This document shows positions 1-7,062 of a DNA stretch of 64,000 nt, in pieces (the stretch's first letter is position 1; every line of letters starts with the position of its first letter). Both the position numbers and the translations under genes were made by a program. The DNA is taken from the NCBI GenBank assembly GCA_021816935.1, contig JAKAWR010000004.1, positions 141,300 to 205,299 of the forward strand, in the 5' to 3' direction. Source of the DNA: Actinomycetes bacterium. GTDB lineage: Bacteria; Actinomycetota; Acidimicrobiia; Acidimicrobiales; JAMCPL01. The notes below the pieces were generated by a model. The model was not told the origin of the DNA. It was given only the letters and a program-made list of their open reading frames with translations, and did no database searches.

Positions 1-747
1 TGTTCCCAGATACCATCGCAGAACTCCGGTATCCCGTCACCTTCGCCGGGATCCGTCGAATCGGTTGCGATAGCGGGTGTTACAGGCATCCCGAGCGGAG
101 CCGAAGCCGCTGTTGTGAATCTTACAGAAGCGGGGCCGAACGCCGGCGCGGGGTATTTCACGATGTACCCGAGCGGAGCCTCACGACCGGTTGCATCGAA
201 CGTCAATTGGACGACCGGAGAGATAAGGTCCAACCGGGTGCTCGTCAAGCTCGGCTCGGGCGGGTCGGCGGATCTGTACAGCTCGGTGGCGACAAATGCG
301 GTTATAGACGTGGCGGGATACATCGCTGGCCCGTCGGCGACCAAAGGGGGAGCGCAGTTCGATCCGGTAAGGCCGATCCGGATCTGCGATACCAGGGCGG
401 GCGACCTGTCGCAGCTCAGCGGAACCCAGGCCCAGTGCGCCGGGAAGACCCTCGCTCCGCTGAGCAAGCTCTCGGTCAAGGTGGATAGTGTCGGTGGGCT
501 CCCGTCATCGGGCGTGAAGGCGGTGATCATCAACGTTACCGCCGTTGGGGGAACCGCTTCCGGTTACCTGTCAGTGAATCCGTCGTCCGTTCCCCCGCTC
601 ACTTCGGATGTCAACTGGTCGCCGGGTACTACGGTGCCGAACCTCGTAGTGGCTTCCGTAGCTACCGGAGGAATCTTGACCCTCTACAACGGGTCGGGTG
701 CCGGCTCGGTCAACGCCATAGTCGACGTCTACGCCTACCTGGAGTGA
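1..747 (+). CDS. Secreted repeat-domain protein, 3' part (truncated by window start)
   Basis: The reading frame is open from the first base, so the start lies outside the window; 248 codons are visible. The sequence holds two copies of a beta-rich repeat with the pattern N(V/L)T..G..A.GY(F/L)..(Y/N)PS followed by SNVNW, a V.NLV.V-type strand and a closing (V/I)DV.(G/A)Y motif (residues around 37-108 and 137-247). The same repeat forms the N-terminal part of the large glycosidase at 7063-10689, so it is probably an extracellular binding or structural domain. It is common in secreted actinobacterial proteins and has no proven function. No catalytic domain is visible in this part. Confidence 0.7.
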   Translation, partial: CSQIPSQNSGIPSPSPGSVESVAIAGVTGIPSGAEAAVVNLTEAGPNAGAGYFTMYPSGASRPVASNVNWTTGEIRSNRVLVKLGSGGSADLYSSVATNAVIDVAGYIAGPSATKGGAQFDPVRPIRICDTRAGDLSQLSGTQAQCAGKTLAPLSKLSVKVDSVGGLPSSGVKAVIINVTAVGGTASGYLSVNPSSVPPLTSDVNWSPGTTVPNLVVASVATGGILTLYNGSGAGSVNAIVDVYAYLE

Positions 748-902
748 GCGCCAGGGACTGAGAGCCAGTCGCGCGTTTCATTCCAGGCGTGAGCGTCGGA
801 GACTGGGATCCTGCCGTACCTGGGTAGGTCGGTTACCATGCTTCCGGGAGCGTCCAGCTGATCGACTCGGCACGTACCAGGTCAAGCCGCGGTGAGGGCA
901 AA

Positions 903-1931
903 TCAGCCAGCGCTGCGAGGCGCCAGCAGGAGGCGGCAGCCTCGGTGGGCCTGGTAGCGCTCGAAACCGGCCACCACGAGGTCGCCAGCAGCGCCCGCGG
1001 CGCCTTCTGCGACTCCGCGATGGAGGTCGCAGACAACGTCGGGCACGGCTATTGCCACTTTAATGTACGGGCAGGTGTCCACGATGAGTTCGATCCCGTC
1101 GCCGGTCCTGGACAGGCGGGGTTCGAAGCCGTACGCCTTCATCCCAGCCAGCACGGCCTTCAGCGTGAGCGATGGCGGGACCTCATCTTTGTCCCTGGCA
1201 GCGTTGTGCCGCGTCGCCCTACCTGGAGTGTCCGCCCCCCCGTCCCGTATCGCCCCCTCGCCGGCTCTCCTCTGGGAATTCGTCCTGGCTCCCGCCCCTG
1301 CAATGGCTCCCGCCCCCACACCCGGTATGGCTCCCGCCCTGCCGTCTTGACACCGCTCGCTCCGGCTACCCGACGCCGCCGCGCTACCCGCAATCGTCCC
1401 CGCCGACGCCCCCACGCCCGCTCGGGTTCGCGTACCTGCAGTCCCTCCCGCCCCGGCTCCCGCCTGGGATCCCGTCCGGGCATCACCACCACCAGACCTT
1501 GCTCCTGCCGCCCTTCCGGCTTCGAGCGGCGAAATATTGTTGCTCAGGGCCTCTGCCAGCAACGAGGCGAGATGGCGGTAGTGCCCTTCGGACCCGCCGG
1601 TCTTGAAAAGCCGACGGCTGTGTGGATCAGGAGAGTAGAGCAGCCTCGGTCGCCCCGGCATGCGCCTCCCGTGCTCCACCTCTTCGACAACCAGGCCCGC
1701 TCTCACCAGAACGGCCAGGTGCTGGCGTATGGCATTGTGGTTGAGACCGAGGCGTGCGGTCAGATCGGCAACCGGCAGGGCTTCGGCCGCCTGCTGGATC
1801 ATCTTGAAAATGGCGTAGCGGGTGCGATCAGACAGTGCTTTGGCCTCTGTCTGGACCTGCTGGTCCTCATCCCCGGATTGGTCCCGGTCCTGCCGTATCG
1901 CACGAGAGCGGGTGCCCTGACTTGCCTTCAC
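903..1931 (-). CDS. ArsR-like winged-helix regulator with Cys-rich C-terminus and low-complexity insert
   Basis: Residues 25-110 form a winged helix-turn-helix (LSDRTRYAIFKMIQQ, then NHNAIRQHLAVLVRAGLV and a GRPRLLYS wing), as in the ArsR-like COG2345/SufR group. The C-terminus (about 255-342) keeps a CPY, a VCDLH and a GCRL motif, the kind of Cys/His set that binds an Fe-S cluster or metal in SufR-like proteins. Between them lie about 90 residues of Ala/Gly/Arg low complexity (AGAGAGG, AGVGASAGT) not expected in the family, which explains the length of 342 against about 230. The start is GTG; an in-frame stop lies four codons upstream and no Shine-Dalgarno is seen. It is divergent from the peroxiredoxin gene, which it may control; that is inference. 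Confidence 0.75.
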   Translation of the reverse strand: MKASQGTRSRAIRQDRDQSGDEDQQVQTEAKALSDRTRYAIFKMIQQAAEALPVADLTARLGLNHNAIRQHLAVLVRAGLVVEEVEHGRRMPGRPRLLYSPDPHSRRLFKTGGSEGHYRHLASLLAEALSNNISPLEAGRAAGARSGGGDARTGSQAGAGAGGTAGTRTRAGVGASAGTIAGSAAASGSRSERCQDGRAGAIPGVGAGAIAGAGARTNSQRRAGEGAIRDGGADTPGRATRHNAARDKDEVPPSLTLKAVLAGMKAYGFEPRLSRTGDGIELIVDTCPYIKVAIAVPDVVCDLHRGVAEGAAGAAGDLVVAGFERYQAHRGCRLLLAPRSAG

Positions 1932-2044
1932 AAGATATATATTACTGCTGCCTGGCAGAAATAATGCCCGATCCGGTGACCGAGCGCTAACTTGTCGCGG
2001 AGGCGCTAAGGTAACGATTGATCGCCGACTTGGCGGCGCCGGAG

Positions 2045-2068
2045 TCTCGCTATCGCTGAGGCTCTAGA
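2045..2068. repeat. Partial end of palindrome-ended element family 2
   Basis: The stretch CTATCGCTGAGGCTCT matches, with one base missing, the right terminal repeat of the element at 27305-27583 (CTATCCGCTGAGGCTCT). It lies just before the ribosome-binding site of the peroxiredoxin gene, whose other side carries the opposite end (2573-2628). Whether this is a real remnant or chance is uncertain because only about 17 bases match. Confidence 0.4.
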
Positions 2069-2085
2069 AGGGAAAGGAGCTGATA

Positions 2086-2568
2086 ATGGCATTATCCGTA
2101 GGGGACAGGATTCCGGATGTCGACGTGATGATCGTCGAGGGCGACGTAGCGAACAAGGCGCGTACGGGCGAAGTGCTCGGGAAGGGCAAGGTGGTGCTTT
2201 TTGCGGTGCCGGGAGCGTTCACGCCCACCTGCTCGGATTACCACCTTCCGGGCTTCATCATGCGAGCGGAGGAACTGCGGGCGGCAGGTGCCGACAAGAT
2301 CTGTTGCATTGCCGTGAACGATTCCTTCGTCATGGGAGCTTGGGCAAAAGACAGGGGTGCCAACAACTCGGTAGTGATGATCGCCGATGGGAACGCGGAC
2401 TTCGCCCGAGCCATGGGGCTCGACTTTGACGGCAGCGGCTTTGGGATGGGTGTGCGCTCTCAACGGTATGCCGCCATTCTGGGAGACGGAATAATCCGGG
2501 AGCTACTCGTGGAGAAGGGGTCCGGGCTGGACGTGAGTTCGGCCGACGCGGTTCTTGCGCGTCTCTGA
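2086..2568 (+). CDS. Peroxiredoxin of the Prx5/PMP20 type
   Basis: This thiol peroxidase reduces hydrogen peroxide and organic peroxides in the cytoplasm. The catalytic motif PGAFTPTCS is present near residue 45, so the peroxidatic Cys and its Thr/Pro partners are intact; CC near residue 67 could supply resolving thiols. The length of 160 residues is normal for the group, and the protein starts directly with the thioredoxin fold (VGDRIPDV). The ATG has a strong ribosome site (GGAAAGGAG, 2070-2080). The gene stands alone, divergent from a Cys-containing regulator, and is flanked on both sides by pieces of the family 2 repeat. Confidence 0.92.
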   Translation: MALSVGDRIPDVDVMIVEGDVANKARTGEVLGKGKVVLFAVPGAFTPTCSDYHLPGFIMRAEELRAAGADKICCIAVNDSFVMGAWAKDRGANNSVVMIADGNADFARAMGLDFDGSGFGMGVRSQRYAAILGDGIIRELLVEKGSGLDVSSADAVLARL

Positions 2569-2572
2569 GCTA

Positions 2573-2628
2573 ATAGAGTCTCAGCGGCTAGGGATATCTG
2601 ACTCGCCGCCAGCCGCCGCATAACGGGC
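2573..2628. repeat. Partial left end of palindrome-ended element family 2
   Basis: About 55 bases align with the left end of the element at 27305-27583: both begin TAGAG(C/T)CTCAGCGG(A/C)TAGGGAT and continue with TC.G.CTCG.CGCC and CGCAT. The rest of the element is missing. It sits immediately after the peroxiredoxin stop codon. Overlapping its end, AGCCGCC/GGCGGCT form a 7-bp stem that may help end transcription between the convergent genes. Confidence 0.6.
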
Positions 2629-2658
2629 GGCTCAGCCACGCCGCGGTATGGGTGATGC

Positions 2659-3141
2659 CTATTGCCGCAATAACAGCCGTTTATGTTCGGCACCAGTTGC
2701 TGCCAGCGCTAGACCCAATACTCCGACGTCGCGCAGCACGAGATCGGATAGCCCGCCGGTGGCGGTGAGCGAGACGACGATTTGGAGCAGCAGCACGGCA
2801 GCGATCAGCGATGCGATGCGAGGGGAGATGCCGAACAGGATCGCTATCCCGAGTAGGAGAAGAAGCCAGCCATGCGCAAGCACGAGCAATTCTACAAAAG
2901 AGCCGGAATGTATGACGGGGACATAGCCAGTCCAGGCAAGCGGCGCTGTGAGCTCGTGATATCCGAACCACACCAGAACGGCCCCGAGGAGTATACGCGA
3001 GGCTGTGGTGAACCACTGGGTGTATTCGGCGCGCCATTGCCTCCTGGCTGACCGCGGAGCGCCGCCGCCGTGGCCGGCAGCCTCCTGATGATTCCGGGAA
3101 GGCGCCGCGGAGGGCTTTCCGGATTTGACGCCCTGGTTCAT
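2659..3141 (-). CDS. DoxX-like membrane protein
   Basis: The 160-residue protein has a charged N-terminus of about 45 residues and then four hydrophobic segments (from about SRILLGAVLVWFGYHEL, VELLVLAHGWLLLLLGIAILF, IASLIAAVLLLQIVVSLTA and LVLRDVGVLGLALAATGA). Spacing and the WFGYHEL start fit the DoxX family of small membrane oxidoreductase-associated proteins. The ATG overlaps the stop of the upstream gene by 4 nt, so the two are co-translated. The exact role of DoxX proteins varies and cannot be read here. Confidence 0.75.
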   Translation of the reverse strand: MNQGVKSGKPSAAPSRNHQEAAGHGGGAPRSARRQWRAEYTQWFTTASRILLGAVLVWFGYHELTAPLAWTGYVPVIHSGSFVELLVLAHGWLLLLLGIAILFGISPRIASLIAAVLLLQIVVSLTATGGLSDLVLRDVGVLGLALAATGAEHKRLLLRQ

Positions 3142-3911
3142 TCGACTATCCTTCCTGCCGGGTTCGTGACGACGATGCCGTCGTCGCCGTAGTTGTAATC
3201 TCCGGTCGTCCCGGAGTCATCCCCGAACGAAGCTTCTACGAAGTAGACCTTGTCGCCCACCGGATAGGTGCTCACCTGGGGAGACGATTGCGAGTTCGAT
3301 CCGGCTACGCTTACGGTTTCCTTCTGGCCACTCGTGCTCACCGAAACGCTGAAACCCGCGGTCGCAGCCTGGGCGAGGCTGCTCTTGGGGGGCGGGTAGA
3401 TACGGTAAGCGGCGTTCGCGTAAGGGGTTGAAGACAGGGCCGGGCCGAGTTGCTGGGAAGGGGCGGCCGGAGGTGAGGACGCGGTCGTGCCTGGCGCCGT
3501 GGACGTGGGCGATCCTGCGGAAGGGCTGCCTGCCGTTGAAGCCTTGCTGCCGCCGGTCGTGCTCGCCGTAGGCTGCCCGTTGACGCTGCCTGCGTGGCTG
3601 GCGGAGTTTGCGGATCCGCCAGCACTGGCCTGCAGGGAGGAGTGTGTGCCCGCCTTGGCGAGTATGCCGATGGTCGTGGTGCCGATGGACCCCCGCCCGT
3701 AGCCGTAGGCTGCCAGCCCAATCCCCGCTACAGCGGTGAAGGCGAGAATGCTCAGAGCGACGGGGCCGATTGGGTTGCCTGGGAACCATGACTTCGGCCG
3801 GCCCGGCGTGCGGGGTGTCGCAGCAGGCCGAGGCTTGGACCCGCCTGTAGATCGCGGCGGCGACGCGGACCGCGGTGATATTGCGGCAGACCGCGGGTGC
3901 GTGGTCGTCAT
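3138..3911 (-). CDS. Single-pass membrane protein with Ser/Thr/Pro-rich stalk
   Basis: I do not recognise the family. The first 45 residues are basic and Pro/Ser-rich, followed by one transmembrane helix (about 50-72, PVALSILAFTAVAGIGLAAY). After it comes about 90 residues of Ser/Thr/Ala/Gly stalk (STTGGSKAS, SPTSTAPGTTASS), likely outside the cell. The last 75 residues are less biased, with short strands such as FSVSVS, VSTYPVGDKVYFVEASF and DGIVVT. It is the first gene of a pair with the DoxX-like gene. It may be an envelope accessory protein; nothing more can be supported. Confidence 0.6.
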   Translation of the reverse strand: MTTTHPRSAAISPRSASPPRSTGGSKPRPAATPRTPGRPKSWFPGNPIGPVALSILAFTAVAGIGLAAYGYGRGSIGTTTIGILAKAGTHSSLQASAGGSANSASHAGSVNGQPTASTTGGSKASTAGSPSAGSPTSTAPGTTASSPPAAPSQQLGPALSSTPYANAAYRIYPPPKSSLAQAATAGFSVSVSTSGQKETVSVAGSNSQSSPQVSTYPVGDKVYFVEASFGDDSGTTGDYNYGDDGIVVTNPAGRIVE

Positions 3912-4085
3912 ACCAGGTATCGTATTGCGTACGTGAGAGGTGTTGGCGTCAGCGAAGCGGATTTCACATTCTGATAACAGTTTGTACCAAGCGTACTGAA
4001 GCCCGGGAACGGCCCTGGGATGGCCGCTGCAACGGCGTGCAAGAGGTCAGCGAGAAAGTCTCAAGTTTCACGGTTGCCCTGCTGA

Positions 4086-4127
4086 TAAACTGACCGATGG
4101 GGCGATTAAACTGACCGATGGGGCGAT
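4086..4127. repeat. Perfect 21-bp tandem duplication
   Basis: The unit TAAACTGACCGATGGGGCGA(T) occurs twice, head to tail, with no mismatch, about 55 bp before the start of the FlgC-like gene. It could be a recent slip duplication or a pair of protein-binding sites in the promoter region. Confidence 0.8.
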
Positions 4128-4181
4128 ACGTGCGGTGCAGAAGGCATCGTCGATAGGGCGAACCAGCGAGGTGATGTGACG

Positions 4182-4676
4182 ATGAGTGCTGGAGCTATAC
4201 AGGCGTCGTTGTCGGGGATGCAGGCCATGGGCACATGGCTCGACATGACTGCCGGGAATATCGCCAACCTTAACGATGCCGTGCCGGCGGGTCAGCCGAC
4301 CTACCAGCAGCAGGAGCCCATTCTTGCGCCCGTCGCGTCGAACGGCGGCGCGCTTCAGCCCTACTACCCCAACGCAAAGGTGGCCGGCGGGTCGCAGCAG
4401 CCTCCCGGGGCAGCAAACGGCGGGTCGCATCAGTCCGAGGGGGTCGCCGTAGTCGGCGTGGCTCTTGGCAGTTCGCAGGGGATGCTCGCCTACGAACCGG
4501 GCAACCCTCTGGCTAACGGGCAGCAGGGCCAGGATCAGGGGATGGTTGCATACCCGGCCATCAGTCTCGGGTCCCAGCTTGTCAACCTCTTGCAGGCCCA
4601 GGTAGGTATGCAGGCGAACGTCGCTGCCGTGAGCCATGCCGCCGCGGCGTACCAGTCGCTGATCAATATGGCCTGA
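4182..4676 (+). CDS. FlgC-like flagellar rod protein, isolated gene
   Basis: The N-terminus (IQASLSGMQAMGTWLDMTAGN, then IANLNDA) matches the flagellar rod N-terminal motif, and the C-terminus holds the FlgC hallmark YEPGNPLA followed by G.VAYP and a helix with LVNLLQAQVGMQANV. Length is 164 residues against about 135 for typical FlgC; the extra residues form a Gly/Gln/Pro-rich middle. ATG 4182 is preferred because AGGTGA lies 7 nt upstream; a GTG two codons earlier is also possible. No other flagellar gene is in the window, whereas FlgC is normally encoded with flgB and fliE. It may serve a relocated flagellar system or be a rod-like protein with another use. Confidence 0.72.
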   Translation: MSAGAIQASLSGMQAMGTWLDMTAGNIANLNDAVPAGQPTYQQQEPILAPVASNGGALQPYYPNAKVAGGSQQPPGAANGGSHQSEGVAVVGVALGSSQGMLAYEPGNPLANGQQGQDQGMVAYPAISLGSQLVNLLQAQVGMQANVAAVSHAAAAYQSLINMA

Positions 4677-4709
4677 GCTGATCAAGATGGCTTGACGGGG
4701 AAGGTGTCC

Positions 4710-5381
4710 TCAGTAGCCCGAGTAGCCGCCACTCGTCGGCGACTGGACCAGCGTACCTGCCGGGGTGATGGTGTACCAGTAGCCTCCGAACGCGTTCAGG
4801 CCCTGGCCCAGCGTTTGACCCGGCGACGTGTCGGGACTGTAGGTGTAGAGCGGCCAACCGGCATACGTTACCTGCTCCCTGCCGCCGGCACGCCGGATCT
4901 CTCGTATCTTCGCGGCGTTCACTCCCGAACCGAGCTTGGGCGCTCCCGAGGTGCGTAGCGGCGGCCAGACCGAGGTGCATGGGCCGTCCGGGCAGTTGCT
5001 CTTCGTCGGGGTGTCCTTGGAGAACGCGTAGAGGGTGTAGCCCTTGCCTGTCACGAGGATCGTGCCGAGAGATGTATGTCTGGTTCCGAGCGCGTAGCCG
5101 CCCGCCGTGCGGGGGCTACTCGTTGTCGGGGTGGTAGCGCTGTAGGAGGATCGATTCGTCGGGACGCTTTTTGGGGCAGAGTAGGTGTTGCTCGAGCAGG
5201 CCGCGAGAGCCAGCGCCAGGGCGACCGTAGCGAGCGGCAATGCCACAAGCCCGGCCCGCGGGGCACTTCTCCCGTGCTGCCCTCCCTGTGGTGCGCCACG
5301 CGCGCGTCTTGTTGATGTCGTGTTGCCCGTAGGTTCCCCCGAGGCTCCGCCCGCCGCGCTTCCAACTGTTTCCGTTCCCAT
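4710..5381 (-). CDS. Lipoprotein with secreted repeat of unknown function (PF03640-like)
   Basis: After a basic N-terminus (residues 1-45) there is a signal sequence ending in the lipobox LAAC, then a Ser/Thr-rich spacer. The rest carries two copies of the Lipoprotein_15 repeat: LGTILVTGKGYTLYAFSKD with C..GPCTSVWPPL, then VTYAGWPLYTYSPD with GLNAFGGYWYTITPAG. The family is usually annotated as a secreted repeat and sits on the outer face of the membrane; its biochemical function is not known. The ATG at 5381 has a good upstream site (GGGAGGGAGA-like), so the longer reading starting at 5456 is not used. The gene is convergent with the FlgC-like gene. Confidence 0.82.
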   Translation of the reverse strand: MGTETVGSAAGGASGEPTGNTTSTRRARGAPQGGQHGRSAPRAGLVALPLATVALALALAACSSNTYSAPKSVPTNRSSYSATTPTTSSPRTAGGYALGTRHTSLGTILVTGKGYTLYAFSKDTPTKSNCPDGPCTSVWPPLRTSGAPKLGSGVNAAKIREIRRAGGREQVTYAGWPLYTYSPDTSPGQTLGQGLNAFGGYWYTITPAGTLVQSPTSGGYSGY

Positions 5382-5520
5382 GGTTATGTCTCCCTTCCCC
5401 GGGCGCATCCCCTGCGCCGGGTGAGTGGTTTTCGATCCAAGTATAATGACCCTCAACAGCTAACGTTCGTCGGCACCGGCAGGTTTCCCGAGGCGGTCGT
5501 GATTGCGGTAGCGTGGTGGC

Positions 5521-5967
5521 GTGCCAAAGCTTGCGATCGTTAGCGACATCGAGGCCGTGAGGTTGAGGGTCCGATCATGTCTGGAAGGTCCGGACACCGA
5601 GATTCGCGAAGCGCCGTCGGGTCCGGAGGCGATCTGCGTATTCAGGGACGAGGAGCCTGATCTTGCGATACTTGATATGCAGGTCGGGAGCATGGGTGGG
5701 ATCGCCATCTGCATGGAGATGCGGCTCGTTGAATCATACGGGGATTTGCCCCACATCCCGGTCCTGCTGCTCCTGGACCGCCGGGCTGACGTGTTCCTGG
5801 CGAAACGATCGGGTGCCGAAGGATGGGTCGTGAAGCCCCTGGACCCTGCCAGGCTCGCCGCCGCCGCCGGTGCCCTGCTCATCGGGCAACCATATCGCGA
5901 TCCGTCGCTCATGCCCCATCCCATAGTCAACCCGGTGACCCTGCGACCTGCACTGGAGGCTGGCTGA
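5521..5967 (+). CDS. Stand-alone response-regulator receiver domain
   Basis: This 148-residue protein is one CheY-like domain. The phospho-acceptor Asp is in LAILDMQV (about residue 52), and the Lys of VVKPLD (about 107) is present. The position of the conserved Thr/Ser is occupied by Leu (VLLLLD), and only one acidic residue is obvious in the first loop (VSDIEA), so phosphorylation chemistry may be weakened. There is no output domain. The start is GTG with no clear ribosome site. No partner kinase is adjacent. Confidence 0.72.
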   Translation: MPKLAIVSDIEAVRLRVRSCLEGPDTEIREAPSGPEAICVFRDEEPDLAILDMQVGSMGGIAICMEMRLVESYGDLPHIPVLLLLDRRADVFLAKRSGAEGWVVKPLDPARLAAAAGALLIGQPYRDPSLMPHPIVNPVTLRPALEAG

Positions 5968-5994
5968 CCCGCTACCGGGCGGGCTCGTTACTCG

Positions 5995-6879
5995 ATGCAC
6001 CTTGGTTCCAGGGCAAGAGACAAGTCAAGAGGCGGGGCGGATGGCGAGGCATCTACCCGGCCGATCGGTGAGCACGGCGATGAGCAGGAACGTTACATCC
6101 TGTCGGCCCTGGAGGACCTCAAGGACATGGAGGTACGGGAGGTGATGACCCCGCGTGCCGACGTCGTTTCCCTCGCCATACCGGTGGACTCGCCGACAGT
6201 TGCCCGCGCGGTCAAGCAGACCGGTTTTCTTCGGTTCCCCGTCTATGACGGCGACCTCGACAACCTGATCGGCGTTCTGTACGTCAACGACCTGTTCCGG
6301 GCCGGCTGGGAGGTTGGGGGCGGAGGTGACGCCGAGGTCGGTAACGGCGCACGGTCGCGACCATCGCCTCTCGAGATATCCAGGCGGATCAGACAGCCCT
6401 ATCTAGTGCCGGAATCGCGGAGGGTGCTCGACGTGCTGGCGGAGATGCGCCGCGACAGACACGCTTTCGCGGTAGTGGTGGACGAGTACGGCGGTGTAGC
6501 CGGAGTGCTGGCTATCAAGGATCTGCTCGGAGCCCTTGTTGGAGACCTGCGGGATGAGTTCGATCCTGCAGGTGAGCCGGAGATTGTCCGCGTCGATTCG
6601 ACCAGGTGGCTTGTCGACGGGGGGCTCTCGATCGACGAGGCACGCGACAGGCTTGTACCGGGCCTGCCGGAAGGGGAGTACGTTACCATCGCGGGATTCG
6701 TGCTCGATTCGCTGGATCGTATTCCGGAAGAGGGAGACGAGCTGCACTATGGCGACTGGCTCCTGAAGGTCCACGAGATGGAGCGCAGGCGTATCGCAAA
6801 GCTGCTCCTCGTGCGCTCGCGTGGGGAACGAGCAAATGGGGACGCAGGCGAACCTGATCTGCCTGCCGCCGGAAAGTGA
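5995..6879 (+). CDS. CBS-pair and CorC/HlyC-domain protein
   Basis: The protein has two CBS motifs (residues about 45-110, VREVMTPRADVVSL to VLYVNDLF, and about 125-185, RVLDVLAEM to VLAIKDLLG), followed by a CorC/HlyC C-terminal domain (about 200-285, DSTRWLVDGGLSIDEA to VHEMERRRIAKLLL). It lacks the DUF21 membrane domain found in full transporters, so it resembles the soluble CorC form thought to assist Mg/Co efflux or membrane upkeep. There is an Ala/Gly insert between the CBS motifs. The ATG at 5995 has no clear ribosome site; the next in-frame ATG would cut into the first CBS motif. Confidence 0.8.
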   Translation: MHLGSRARDKSRGGADGEASTRPIGEHGDEQERYILSALEDLKDMEVREVMTPRADVVSLAIPVDSPTVARAVKQTGFLRFPVYDGDLDNLIGVLYVNDLFRAGWEVGGGGDAEVGNGARSRPSPLEISRRIRQPYLVPESRRVLDVLAEMRRDRHAFAVVVDEYGGVAGVLAIKDLLGALVGDLRDEFDPAGEPEIVRVDSTRWLVDGGLSIDEARDRLVPGLPEGEYVTIAGFVLDSLDRIPEEGDELHYGDWLLKVHEMERRRIAKLLLVRSRGERANGDAGEPDLPAAGK

Positions 6880-6972
6880 TGTCCGCCGGTCGCTCGGGCC
6901 GGGTTGGCGAGATCTGGCGATGGCGGGAACGTGGGCCGCGCGAGCCGTGAAGCTGGTAAAGTGGCTAGCTGA

Positions 6973-7046
6973 CGGGAAGTGGCGCAGCTTGGTAGCGCGC
7001 AGCGTTCGGGACGCTGAGGCCGCGGGTTCAAATCCCGCCTTCCCGA
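6973..7046 (+). tRNA. tRNA-Pro (CGG)
   Basis: The sequence folds as a cloverleaf: acceptor CGGGAAG/CTTCCCG, D arm GCGC..GCGC, anticodon stem CAGCG/CGCTG with loop TTCGGGA (anticodon CGG), T arm GCGGG-TTCAAAT-CCCGC. The discriminator is A; CCA is not fully encoded (ACCG follows). It ends only 16 nt before the start of the large glycosidase gene. Confidence 0.95.
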
Positions 7047-7062
7047 CCGGAGCGGGGCACCA

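Noticed and set aside
945..1964. 339-codon frame antisense to the ArsR-like regulator
   Set aside because: Pro/Arg/Ser-rich mirror of the low-complexity insert; the winged helix on the other strand is clear.
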